NCBI RefSeq assembly: GCF_004912195.1
Contig: NZ_STGW01000012.1
Location: 1 to 64,000, forward strand
Length of the DNA stretch: 64,000 nucleotides
Reading direction: 5' to 3'
Origin: Nocardioides caeni
Lineage (GTDB): Bacteria; Actinomycetota; Actinomycetes; Propionibacteriales; Nocardioidaceae
Made by a program: the position numbers and the translations under genes. Each line of letters begins with the position of its first letter. The first letter of the stretch is position 1. This document shows positions 42,318-51,995 of this stretch, piece by piece. Under the pieces are notes generated by a model. That model did not search any database, was not told the DNA's origin, and was given only the letters and a program-made list of their open reading frames with translations.

Positions 42318-43493
42318 CTAGCTGATCATCCGCCGCGCGACGGCGCGCTGGCGCGCGGCGATCCGGTCGGCGTACTCCTCGACGGACAGTCCGACCAACC
42401 CGGGGACGACCCGCGGGACGTCGGACGTCTTGACGATCTCCACCACCGGCCCGTCGTCCGGGCCGAGGTCGCGGGTGAGCTGCTGCCAGCGCAGCATGAT
42501 CGAGCCGGTGCGGTGGCCCAGGGTCTCCAGCCAGTTGGCGACGGGCGTCCCGTCCGGCCCGGGCGGTCGCTCGGAGATGACGAAGCGCATCAGGCCGTCG
42601 TCGTCGCTGGACGCCTGCGCCTTGGTGAGCGACGTCTGGTGGGTCTCGTAGTCGGTCGAGGCATACCAGTCCGAGCCGATCTGGATCGCCTGGTAGGTGC
42701 AGTCGTCGCAGCGCGGCACGGTGACGACCATCGCCTCGTCCTCGGCGAGCTCGTAGTGCCCGATGGAGGAGAACTGCGACGACAGGCCCCCGGGCGTCGA
42801 GGCGGGCACGGTCAGGGTGTTGACCGGCTCCTTGTATTGGAAGAAGTGCGGGAAGGCGAACCACGTCTGGACCGAGCCCGTCAGCGACCGCGCGGCGACC
42901 TCGTACTTCTTGCGCATCGTGTCGAGCGACAGCTCGCGGCGCGGCTGGCCGATCGTGTCGGTCCGTTCGATCGTGAGCGTGCCGCGCGCCTCGGTCTCCC
43001 AGTCGTTGAAGACCTCGCGGACGATCAGGGTCTTGGCGCCCGGCTCGGCCACGTAGGTGAACTCGAACGTCCCGTCCTCGGCGATGTCGAGCTCCCGCTC
43101 GTCGAACGCCATCAGCGAGGTGGCGGCGGAGTCGGCGCTGTAGGTGCCGCCCATCACCTGGAAGGACAGGTCGGCCGACGTCCCGCGCCGCCCCCTGACG
43201 ACGTACTCCACGCCCTCGCGGAGGTAGGCGTGGAAGTAGACGGCGTCGGGGTTGTCGAGCCCCTGGCGCGAGAACTGGTGCGTGGGATTGATGAACAGCG
43301 GCTGCTCGAGGTCGTAGTCGAAGGCCGTCTGCAACGCCATCCGGATCCGGCCGGACAGATAGTCGTAGCCCTCGAGGCGGTCGGCCTCCGTGCGGATGAA
43401 CGGCGCGTTCGCGATCAGCTCCTCGGCCTCGGCGATCGCCTCCTGGAGCGGCCCGGTCAGGCCGTACGACGCCGAGGGCCCGGTCTCGCTCAT
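42318..43493 (-). CDS. DUF1214-domain protein
   Basis: A 391-residue protein of the DUF1214 family (relatives near Mycobacterium steroid genes, from memory). The N-terminal helical part (EAIAEAEELIANAPFIRTEA) is followed by beta-rich sequence FAFPHFFQYKEPVNTLTVPA and DCTYQAIQIGSDWYASTDYE, then RPPGPDGTPVANWLETLGH, a run typical of DUF1214. The ATG at 43493 overlaps the stop of the F420-dependent enzyme gene (ATGA), so they form an operon. The biochemical role is not established. Confidence 0.8.
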   Translation of the reverse strand: MSETGPSASYGLTGPLQEAIAEAEELIANAPFIRTEADRLEGYDYLSGRIRMALQTAFDYDLEQPLFINPTHQFSRQGLDNPDAVYFHAYLREGVEYVVRGRRGTSADLSFQVMGGTYSADSAATSLMAFDERELDIAEDGTFEFTYVAEPGAKTLIVREVFNDWETEARGTLTIERTDTIGQPRRELSLDTMRKKYEVAARSLTGSVQTWFAFPHFFQYKEPVNTLTVPASTPGGLSSQFSSIGHYELAEDEAMVVTVPRCDDCTYQAIQIGSDWYASTDYETHQTSLTKAQASSDDDGLMRFVISERPPGPDGTPVANWLETLGHRTGSIMLRWQQLTRDLGPDDGPVVEIVKTSDVPRVVPGLVGLSVEEYADRIAARQRAVARRMIS

Positions 43494-44386
43494 CCGTTCA
43501 CCTTCGCGATGATGTTCTCGCCGTACTGCTCGATGTGCTTGATCTTGGTCTCGAGCGGCTCGGTGTCCGGGCCCTTGATGTAGGGCACGCGGAAGCCGAC
43601 GATGCAGTCGGTGACGCCCTTGTCCTCGAGACGCTTGATGCCGTCGACGGTGTAGGCGTCGTAGGAGATGACGTGGATCTCGAACTCGTCGGGGCCGCGG
43701 GTGTCGCCCTCCTCGGCGCGGATCTCGGCGAGCCGGGTGAGCAGGCGGTCGAGCTCCTCGCCGTCGCCGCCGGCATGCATCCAGCCGTCGCCCTTGCGGA
43801 CGGCGCGGCGCAGGGCGGCGTCGGAGTGGCCGCCGATGAGCAGCGGCACCTTCTCGGTCGGGGCGGGGCACTGCTGCAGCGAGTCGATCTCGTAGAACTC
43901 GCCGGCGTAGTCGAAGAACGTCGGCTCGTCGCCGGGCTGCATGAGGCCGCGCAGGATGTCGATGCACTCGTCCATCCGCTTGCCGCGCCGCTCCCACGGC
44001 ACGCCCATGGCCGCGAAGTCCTCGGGCCACGGCGAGAGGCCGACACCGAGGCCGAGCCGGTTGCCGGAGAGGAAGGCGAGCGAGGATGCCTGCTTCGCCA
44101 CCAGCACCGGCGGCCGGATCGGCAGCTTGAGCACGAAGGGGGTGAGGCGCAGCGTCGAGGTGACCGCGAACAGGTGCGCGCAGAGGATGAAGGTCTCGAT
44201 GAACTCCTTGCCCAGCAGGAACTCGCGGTCCCCGGTGTCGGTGTAGGGGTACTTCGAGTCCGACACCTCCGGGTAGATGACGCTGTCCGCGATCGTCATC
44301 GAGGTGTAGCCCGAGGCCTCGACGGCCTGGGCGAGGGGGGCGTAGTAGCCGGCGTGGGTCATGCCCTCGGCGAAGGAGAAGCGCAT
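43490..44386 (-). CDS. LLM-class F420-dependent oxidoreductase
   Basis: A 298-residue luciferase-like TIM-barrel protein. MRFSFAEGMTHAGYYAPLAQ, LTPFVLKLPIRPPVLVAKQA and GNRLGLGVGLSPWPEDFAAM are conserved in the TIGR03619 type, which uses F420 rather than FMN. The third segment VPLLIGGHSDAALRRAVRKG is the phosphate-binding part. F420 enzymes of this kind act on steroid or lipid intermediates in mycobacteria. It is first in an operon with the DUF1214 gene and has a KstR-type box ending 10 bp before its ATG at 44386. Confidence 0.88.
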   Translation of the reverse strand: MRFSFAEGMTHAGYYAPLAQAVEASGYTSMTIADSVIYPEVSDSKYPYTDTGDREFLLGKEFIETFILCAHLFAVTSTLRLTPFVLKLPIRPPVLVAKQASSLAFLSGNRLGLGVGLSPWPEDFAAMGVPWERRGKRMDECIDILRGLMQPGDEPTFFDYAGEFYEIDSLQQCPAPTEKVPLLIGGHSDAALRRAVRKGDGWMHAGGDGEELDRLLTRLAEIRAEEGDTRGPDEFEIHVISYDAYTVDGIKRLEDKGVTDCIVGFRVPYIKGPDTEPLETKIKHIEQYGENIIAKVNG

Positions 44387-44396
44387 CGCGCCAGAC

Positions 44397-44410
44397 TAGA
44401 ACGTGTTCTA
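44397..44410. promoter_or_regulatory. KstR-type operator TAGAACGTGTTCTA
   Basis: TAGAACGTGTTCTA is an almost perfect palindrome and the best match in this window to TNNAACNNGTTNNA. It lies 10 bp before the LLM gene start (44386) and 22 bp before the divergent Ddn-like start (44433), so one repressor could cover both directions. Confidence 0.75.
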
Positions 44411-44432
44411 CAAATCTGCCAGAGTGTGTCCC

Positions 44433-44918
44433 ATGGCGCTGCCGAAGGAGAAGCCCGACGGGCTCGACAAGCCGATCGTCGTCAAGATCATCAAGTACGG
44501 CGCCAAGGCCAATGTCGCGCTGTTCCGGCTCACCAACGGGCGGATCGGCTCGAAGTGGCGCATCGGAGCGGGCTGGAAGAAGCCGGTGCCCGTGCTGCTG
44601 CTCGACCACGTGGGCCGCAAGAGCGGCACGTCGTTCACGACGCCGCTGCTCTACATGGCCGACGGGCAGGACGTGGTCGTGGTCGCCTCGCAGGGCGGCC
44701 TGCCGAAGAATCCCCAGTGGTATGCCAACCTGATGGCCCGGCCCGACACCTCGATCCACCTCAAGAAGGAGCGGGCGCGCGCCGTCCGCGCCCGGGTCGC
44801 CGACGCCCGCGAGCGCGAGCTGCTGTGGCCGCGCCTGGTGGACGTCTACGCCGACTTCGAGAACTACCAGTCCTGGACCGACCGGGAGATCCCGGTCGTC
44901 GTCCTCGAGCCCCGCTGA
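44433..44918 (+). CDS. Ddn-like deazaflavin (F420)-dependent nitroreductase
   Basis: A 161-residue split-barrel protein of the deazaflavin-dependent nitroreductase family. KPVPVLLLDHVGRKSGTSFT and TPLLYMADGQDVVVVASQGG and PKNPQWYANLMARPDTSIHL are hallmark segments; the conserved GRKSG and PQWYANL regions bind F420. In mycobacteria, Ddn-type proteins reduce menaquinone or nitroimidazoles. It is divergent from the LLM gene across the KstR-type box and followed after 16 bp by a SnoaL-like gene, so it probably belongs to the same regulon. Confidence 0.88.
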   Translation: MALPKEKPDGLDKPIVVKIIKYGAKANVALFRLTNGRIGSKWRIGAGWKKPVPVLLLDHVGRKSGTSFTTPLLYMADGQDVVVVASQGGLPKNPQWYANLMARPDTSIHLKKERARAVRARVADARERELLWPRLVDVYADFENYQSWTDREIPVVVLEPR

Positions 44919-44934
44919 CAGGAGCGCCCCGGAC

Positions 44935-45372
44935 ATGACGATCGACCTCCAGCAGCTGATCGACCGCGCCGAGATCACCGACGCGCTCACCCGCTACACG
45001 CTCGCCGTCGACGAGGGCGACTTCGACCGGCTCGACACCGTCTTCACCCCCGACGCGCACATCGACTACACGGAGAGCGGCGGCGTGGCCGACGCGTTCC
45101 CGGCCGTGAAGGCCTGGCTCGCCGAGGCGCTGCCCGCCTTCTCGACCCATCGGCTGCACACGATCGGGCAGATCTCCTTCGACTTCGCCGACGGTGGCGA
45201 CGCGGCCGACGTGACGGCGTATTTCGACAACCCGATGCGGATCGCCGACGGATCCGGCGGCGAGCGGGTCGTCGAGGTGGGCGGCTGGTATCGGCACTCC
45301 TTCGTCCGCACGCCCGACGGCTGGCGGTCCCGTCGCCTGCACGAGCAGGTCGTCTGGACCCGCGGTTTTTAG
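44935..45372 (+). CDS. SnoaL-like / NTF2-fold protein
   Basis: A 145-residue NTF2-like protein. IDRAEITDALTRYTLAVDEG and FDRLDTVFTPDAHIDYTESG match the SnoaL_4 group, whose aspartate and histidine residues form an acid-base pocket, and SFVRTPDGWRSRRLHEQVVW closes the fold. Its relatives isomerise or hydrate steroid-like ketones. It lies 16 bp after the Ddn-like gene, probably in one transcript. With the similar protein at 918, it supports a steroid theme. Confidence 0.8.
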   Translation: MTIDLQQLIDRAEITDALTRYTLAVDEGDFDRLDTVFTPDAHIDYTESGGVADAFPAVKAWLAEALPAFSTHRLHTIGQISFDFADGGDAADVTAYFDNPMRIADGSGGERVVEVGGWYRHSFVRTPDGWRSRRLHEQVVWTRGF

Positions 45373-45403
45373 GTTTCTTGACCCGGAAGGCGACAATGGC
45401 CGG

Positions 45404-46003
45404 GTGAGTGACGACTCCCCGAAGTTCGACCGCCCCGTGCTCAACGGGCTGGTCGCTCTGGTCGCGGTCGCGCTGGGCGTCGGTCTGATCCTCGGCCTCG
45501 TCGCTCTCCTCGCCAGCTCGCAGCTCGGACTCGGCGACTCGGACAGCGCGGTCGCCGACGGCAGCGGTCAGCGTGAGTCGATGTCGATCCCGGAGCAGTT
45601 CGAGTCCGCGGAGTCCGGTCCCCGGATCACGCTCGCCACCGAGGACCCCGACGAGTCGGAGGACCCCGAGGAGTCGGAGGACGAGTCGGAGGAGCCGACC
45701 GCCACGGAGACCACCGAGGACGTCGTCGAGGACGACGAGATCTCGCTGCAGGCCGCCTCGACCACCGTGACCGCCGGCGAGCGGATCTACTTCAGCGGTG
45801 TCTATCCCGCGGGCGAGGGCGCGATCCTCTGGGTCCAGCGCTACGAGAACGACACCTGGAGCGACTTCCCGGCCAGTGTCGGCGTCACCAACGGCACCTT
45901 CTCCAGCTACGTCTTCACTGGTGTCAGCGGCCTCAACCGGTTCCGCGTCATCGACCGCGACACCGGCACCGCCAGCAACGAGATCCGCGTCACCGTCGGC
46001 TAA
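45404..46003 (+). CDS. Membrane-anchored protein with acidic linker and Ig-like end
   Basis: A 199-residue protein: a short cytoplasmic N terminus, one membrane helix (LNGLVALVAVALGVGLILGL plus LVALLASS), a strongly acidic Ser/Thr/Glu linker (about residues 75-112, for example EDPEESEDESEEPTATETTE), and a beta-rich outer domain of about 80 residues (QAASTTVTAGERIYFSGVYP, VTGFSSYVFTGVSGLNRFR-like). The acidic spacer suggests a surface sensor or adhesin. It begins at a GTG shortly after the SnoaL gene. No function is recognised. A GGTGGTCGAGGAG repeat starts 16 nt after its stop. Confidence 0.65.
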   Translation: MSDDSPKFDRPVLNGLVALVAVALGVGLILGLVALLASSQLGLGDSDSAVADGSGQRESMSIPEQFESAESGPRITLATEDPDESEDPEESEDESEEPTATETTEDVVEDDEISLQAASTTVTAGERIYFSGVYPAGEGAILWVQRYENDTWSDFPASVGVTNGTFSSYVFTGVSGLNRFRVIDRDTGTASNEIRVTVG

Positions 46004-46019
46004 CAGCCAGCAGCCACTC

Positions 46020-46136
46020 TGGTGGTCGAGGAGCCCCGCGAGGAACGAGCGGGGCGTCACGAGACCGCCGTGGTGACCTCCGCAAGGTCCGCACAGACAT
46101 CTCGTGACGCTCGCTGGCGCTCGCTCCTCGATGACC
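46020..46136. repeat. Long inverted-repeat element E4
   Basis: Starts TGGTGGTCGAGGAGCCCCGC and ends GCTCGCTCCTCGATGACC. It is the near-exact reverse complement of 42182-42297, differing mainly in the central 30 bp. The two bracket a 3.7-kb block of six genes in inverted orientation. It starts 16 nt after a stop. Confidence 0.85.
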
Positions 46137-46190
46137 TCGGGAAGTCCGGGAACAAACCCGCGTCCGGTTGCCGTTGAGCCGTATGTCAGA

Positions 46191-46211
46191 CTTGAGCGCA
46201 TCCGGCTCAAC
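46191..46211. promoter_or_regulatory. HAIR operator for HspR, dnaK promoter
   Basis: CTTGAGC-N7-GCTCAAC (46191-46197 and 46205-46211) fits the HAIR consensus CTTGAGT-N7-ACTCAAG at 12 of 14 arm positions by symmetry. A further half-site-like TTGAGC lies at 46174-46179. It is 49 bp before the dnaK start and is the expected binding site of HspR, whose gene closes the operon. A second HAIR element precedes clpB. Confidence 0.8.
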
Positions 46212-46260
46212 TAATCTGCAGCCGCACCCCGTAACCACCAGCACATCGGAGGAACACCCC

Positions 46261-48107
<1,847 letters not shown>

Positions 48108-48111
<4 letters not shown>

Positions 48112-48674
48112 CCGACGAGTCCTTCGACCCCGAGGCGGGGGAGCAGCCCGACGCGGCTGCTCCCTCCCCGGAGGGGGACGAGACGACGCCAGCCGACGCC
48201 GAGCCCGAGGCCGGGGAGGTCTCGCCCGAGGCCGACGAGCTGACCGTCACGCGGATGGAGTTGGAGGAGCGCACGCTCGACCTCCAGCGGACCCAGGCCG
48301 AGTACCTCAACTACAAGCGCCGGGTCGACCGGGACCGCGAGCTGATCCGGGAGAACGCGACCTATGCCGCGCTCACCCCGATCGTCGACGTCCTCGACAA
48401 CATCGACCGGGCGCGCGAGCACGAGCCGCTCGACGGCGGCTTCAAGGCGGTCGCCGAGCAGCTCGAGCGGATCGTCGCCGGGCTGGGGCTGGTCAAGTTC
48501 GGCGAGCCGGGTGACGCCTTCGACCCGACGGTCCACGAGGCGTTGTCGCACCTCGGCACCGACCCGGAGGTCGAGGTGACGACCTGCCGGGTCGTGGCCA
48601 AGGCCGGCTACAAGATCGGTGACCGGGTCGTGCGGGCCGCTCAGGTGCTCGTGGTCGACCCGGCCGACGGCTGA
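48108..48674 (+). CDS. grpE: Nucleotide exchange factor GrpE
   Basis: A 188-residue partner of DnaK that releases ADP. A long acidic N terminus ([20 protein letters not shown]) precedes the coiled coil ([40 protein letters not shown]), and the beta domain ends [14 protein letters not shown]. The GTG 48108 overlaps the dnaK stop, so translation is coupled. The core length is usual for actinobacteria. Confidence 0.97.
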
Positions 48675-48728
48675 GGCGACCGAGGCACTGACGACAAGTG
48701 GCGATGGAGAAGGGAAGGGAGGCGCGCG

Positions 48729-49898
48729 ATGAGTGACGACGGCATCAGGTCCGACTGGGCCACCAAGGACTTCTACAAGGAGCTCGGGGTGGCGAAGTCC
48801 GCGACCCAGGACGACATCAAGAAGGCCTACCGCAAGCTCGCGCGCGCCAACCACCCCGACTCGCACCCCGACGACGCCGCCAAGCACGAGAGGTTCAAGG
48901 CGGTCGCCGAGGCCTACGACGTCATCGGCGACCCCGACAAGCGCAAGAAGTATGACGAGGCGCGCGACCTCTTCCGTCGCGGAGGCTTCCCGGCGGGGGG
49001 CTTCGGCCCGGGCGGCGGTGGACAGAGCGTCAACCTCGAGGACCTGCTCCGCGAGCGTCAGGGCGGCGGAGGCGGCTTCGGCGACCTGTTCGGTGACCTG
49101 TTCGGCGGGGGCTTCGGCGCCCGCCGCGCGACCCGCGCCAGCCGGGGTGCGGACCTGGAGACCACGGCGACGATCGGCTTCAACGAGGCTCTCGAGGGCG
49201 TGACGGTCTCCCTGCGGATCAGCTCCGAGGGCGCCTGCGCCACCTGCCGGGGCACGGGCGGCAAGCCCGGCACGCGGCCCCACGCATGCCCGGTGTGCGA
49301 GGGCACCGGCTTCGTCACGGCCTCCGTCGGCGGCGCCTTCTCGATGAACGAGACGTGCCCGGCGTGCGGTGGACGTCAGCTCGTCTACGACGACCCCTGC
49401 CCGACCTGCAGCGGCACCGGTCAGGGTCAGGCGACCCGCACGATCCAGGCGAGGATCCCCGCGGGCGTCAAGGACGGACAGCGGATCCGGCTGCGCGGCA
49501 AGGGTGCGGCCGGTGAGCACGGTGGTCCGGCCGGCGACCTCTACGTCACGGTCAAGGTCACGGGTCACCGGCTCTTCGGTCGCAAGGACGACAACCTCAC
49601 GATCGACGTACCCGTCTCCTTCGCCGAGCTCGCGCTCGGTGCGGAGATCCGGGTGCCGACGCTGACCGGAGCCTCGGTGACCCTGCGCGTCCCGGCCGGC
49701 ACGCCCAACGGGCGGACCTTCCGGATCCGGGGCAAGGGTGCGGCGAAGGCCGACGGCTCGCACGGCGACCTGCTCGCCACCGTCGAGGTCCAGGTGCCCG
49801 CCCGGCTCGACGACGAGGCCCGGCAGGCGCTCGAGGCCTACGCCGCGGCGACCGCCGGCTCGTCCCTGCGTGCCAACCTCTTCGGGGACCCGGCGTGA
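48729..49898 (+). CDS. dnaJ: Chaperone DnaJ (Hsp40)
   Basis: A 389-residue type I DnaJ. The J domain has KAYRKLARANHPDSHPDDAA with the HPD tripeptide. A glycine-phenylalanine region follows (FGDLFGDLFGGGFGARR). Four zinc-binding repeats are present: CATCRGTGG, CPVCEGTGF, CPACGGRQL and CPTCSGTGQ. The third repeat lacks the second glycine-x-glycine pattern but keeps its cysteines. C-terminal beta domains complete the protein. The stop overlaps the hspR start (ATGA-like, 49895). Confidence 0.97.
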   Translation: MSDDGIRSDWATKDFYKELGVAKSATQDDIKKAYRKLARANHPDSHPDDAAKHERFKAVAEAYDVIGDPDKRKKYDEARDLFRRGGFPAGGFGPGGGGQSVNLEDLLRERQGGGGGFGDLFGDLFGGGFGARRATRASRGADLETTATIGFNEALEGVTVSLRISSEGACATCRGTGGKPGTRPHACPVCEGTGFVTASVGGAFSMNETCPACGGRQLVYDDPCPTCSGTGQGQATRTIQARIPAGVKDGQRIRLRGKGAAGEHGGPAGDLYVTVKVTGHRLFGRKDDNLTIDVPVSFAELALGAEIRVPTLTGASVTLRVPAGTPNGRTFRIRGKGAAKADGSHGDLLATVEVQVPARLDDEARQALEAYAAATAGSSLRANLFGDPA

Positions 49899-50323
49899 GC
49901 ACCGTCGAGGGCCCCGGCGGTCCGGACCCCGGCGCGGCCGTCTTCGTCATCAGCGTCGCCGCGCAGCTCAGTGGACTGCACCCGCAGACGCTGCGCACCT
50001 ATGAGCGGGTCGGCCTGATCACGCCCGGCCGAACGTCCGGCGGCGGACGCCGCTATTCCTATCGCGACATCGAGCGGCTCCGGGAGATCGCCGAGCTGAC
50101 CGCCTCCGGCATCGGCATCGAGGGCGTCCGCCGGATCATCGACCTCGAGAACGTCGTCACCGCGCTGCGTGCGCGCAACGCCGAGCTGAGCGCCGAGCTG
50201 GACCTCGCCCGCGAGGCGCTGCGCCGGGCATCGGCCGCGCGGCCCGCCCCACCGAGCCGGCTGCCGGTCCTCCCGCAACCCGCTCCCGGCCAGTCCGTCG
50301 TGGTCTGGCGCCGCCCCACCTGA
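49895..50323 (+). CDS. hspR: HspR, MerR-family repressor of the heat-shock operon
   Basis: A 142-residue MerR-type protein. SVAAQLSGLHPQTLRTYERV and GLITPGRTSGGGRRYSYRDI form the helix-turn-helix and wing. A coiled coil (VVTALRARNAELSAELDLAR) and a proline-rich tail PPSRLPVLPQPAPGQSVVVW follow. HspR binds HAIR sites and is held active by DnaK. The two HAIR elements in this window (46191 and 52982) are its likely targets. It overlaps dnaJ by four bases, and type C palindromic sites begin just after its stop. Confidence 0.95.
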   Translation: MSTVEGPGGPDPGAAVFVISVAAQLSGLHPQTLRTYERVGLITPGRTSGGGRRYSYRDIERLREIAELTASGIGIEGVRRIIDLENVVTALRARNAELSAELDLAREALRRASAARPAPPSRLPVLPQPAPGQSVVVWRRPT

Positions 50324-50325
50324 CC

Positions 50326-50456
50326 CACGAAGTGGGAGGACGTGCGGCCCGAAGTGGGAGAAGATGGCCCGCGAGGTGGGACACGTCGTACGGCGAGATC
50401 TCCCACCTCGCCCCGCGAGATCTCCCACCTCGCGCCGCACTCTGTCCCACTTCGTG
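50326..50456. repeat. Mirror array type C: six CGARGTGGGA sites at 22-bp spacing
   Basis: Three forward 10-mers (50328, 50350, 50372; CGAAGTGGGA or CGAGGTGGGA) are followed by three reverse ones (50401, 50423, 50445; TCCCACCTCG or TCCCACTTCG). Every neighbour within a group is exactly 22 bp apart. The outermost 12-bp arms CACGAAGTGGGA (50326-50337) and TCCCACTTCGTG (50445-50456) are exact complements. The spacers between units agree poorly, while the 10-mers are held, so the sites rather than a long stem may be selected. It starts 2 nt after the hspR stop and 138 bp upstream of the next gene. Confidence 0.9.
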
Positions 50457-50593
50457 CGACCGCGGGCCGAGGTTCCTGTGACACCGTGACCTGAGATCCC
50501 TGTGCCTGTTGTCACAGGAGGCACTAGCCTCAGCGGCGTCAGGACCGTCTGGTGGCACTGGGGCACGACGGGACTCACGGACGAGAGGTGCAC

Positions 50594-51928
50594 GTGGACG
50601 CGGTGCTGGAGTGGCTCAACGACTGGGCCGACCATGTGAACTGGTTCTCGTTCGTGTCGATCCCGTTCTTCACGGGCGTGGTCGGCTGGCTGATCAACTG
50701 GTCGGGCCTGTGGATGCTGTTCAAGCCGATCAACTTCCACGGCTTCCGGATCCCGGGCCTCAAGGAGGTCACCGGCGTCCTGCCCCGCAAGCTCCAGGAG
50801 ATCCCGGGCTGGATGGACGGCGGGTTCGGCTGGCAGGGCATCGTCCCGGCGCGCGCCGCCAAGATGGGCAGCATCGCGGTCGACAAGGTCATCGCCAAGC
50901 TCGGCACTCCCGCCGAGTTCTATGCGCAGCTCGAGCCTGACCAGATCGCCGAGCACATCGTCCGGGTCTTCGAGCCCGACCTGCCGTCGCTGGTCGACGA
51001 GGTCATGATGCGCGAGCACCCGCGCCTGTGGCGCGACCTCCCGACACCGGTGAAGAACAGCGTGATCGCGCGGGTCCAGGCGCAGCTGCCGGGGATCGTG
51101 AAGACGATCACGGACGAGATCGGTGTCCACATCGACCAGCTCCTCGACCCCAAGATCATGGTGATCGACCACTTCCGGGCCAACCCCGAGCTGGTGGTCC
51201 GGGTGTTCCGCGACGTCGGTCAGCGCGAGCTCAACCTGATGGTCGGCTTCGGCTTCGTGTTCGGCTTCCTGCTCGGCATCCCGGTGGCGATCATCGACCA
51301 GACCTGGCACCAGGAGTGGCTGCTCCCCGTGCTCGGCATCGTGGTCGGCTGGATCACCAACCTGCTGGGCATGTGGCTGATCTTCGACCCGCCGGAGGAG
51401 AAGCGGATCCTGGGGATCAAGGTGCAGGGACTCTTCCTGCGCCGCCAGGACGAGTGCGCCGAGGTCTATGCCCGGATCATCGCCGAGGACGTCATCACCC
51501 TCGAGCGGATCGGCGACTTCCTCATGGACGGTCCGCGCGGAGACCGCACCCGCCAGATGATCGCGACCGCCATGCGACCGGCGATCGACAAGGCCGCCGG
51601 TCCGCTGCGCGGCGCCGTCAACGTCGCCATGGGCGGCAAGCGCTATGCCAGCATCAAGGAGTCCTTCGCCTCCGAGGCGGTCGGCCGCACCATCACCCCC
51701 TTCCGCGACGCCGACTTCAGCAAGAAGCAGTCGGAGAAGATCCAGGTGCTGATCGCACGCCGGACCAAGGAGCTCCCGCCGCGCGACTTCGTCGAGATGA
51801 TGCGCGCCGCCATCAAGGAGGACGAGTGGATGCTCTATGCGCACGGCGCCGTGATGGGCGCCGCCGGCGGCATCCTGCACCTCGGCTTCTTCAACTGGGG
51901 CTGGATCCCCGGGTTCCCGCCGTCATGA
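50594..51928 (+). CDS. DUF445-family membrane protein
   Basis: A 444-residue protein of the DUF445 (YjiN-like) family. An N-terminal membrane helix (WFSFVSIPFFTGVVGWLINW), a long soluble helical part with FKPINFHGFRIPGLKEVTGV and TPAEFYAQLEPDQIAEHIVR, and further membrane helices at LMVGFGFVFGFLLGIPVAII, LPVLGIVVGWITNLLGMWLI and near the C terminus. The GTG 50594 follows GAGAGG; GTG 50588 is also possible. It lies 270 bp after hspR, with the phased site array in between, and 67 bp before an Abi-alpha-like gene. Its function is unknown. Confidence 0.85.
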   Translation: MDAVLEWLNDWADHVNWFSFVSIPFFTGVVGWLINWSGLWMLFKPINFHGFRIPGLKEVTGVLPRKLQEIPGWMDGGFGWQGIVPARAAKMGSIAVDKVIAKLGTPAEFYAQLEPDQIAEHIVRVFEPDLPSLVDEVMMREHPRLWRDLPTPVKNSVIARVQAQLPGIVKTITDEIGVHIDQLLDPKIMVIDHFRANPELVVRVFRDVGQRELNLMVGFGFVFGFLLGIPVAIIDQTWHQEWLLPVLGIVVGWITNLLGMWLIFDPPEEKRILGIKVQGLFLRRQDECAEVYARIIAEDVITLERIGDFLMDGPRGDRTRQMIATAMRPAIDKAAGPLRGAVNVAMGGKRYASIKESFASEAVGRTITPFRDADFSKKQSEKIQVLIARRTKELPPRDFVEMMRAAIKEDEWMLYAHGAVMGAAGGILHLGFFNWGWIPGFPPS

Positions 51929-51995
51929 CCGGGGGAGCACGCGGCGTGAGCAGCCGCACAGGGAGCGCGGGCGGATCCGGATCGTTGGAGAGGTT

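Noticed and set aside
42182-46136. Insertion sequence or transposon bounded by the inverted 116-bp repeats
   Set aside because: There is no transposase inside, no target-site duplication that I can see, and the elements themselves fold and recur in short form elsewhere.
50326-50456. CRISPR array
   Set aside because: Units are only 10 bp, spacers are 12 bp, half the units are reversed, and no cas genes are nearby.
50324-50593. Small protein gene in the hspR-DUF445 gap
   Set aside because: The open frames here merely translate the repeated GTGGGA sites; no plausible start with a ribosome site and normal composition was seen.
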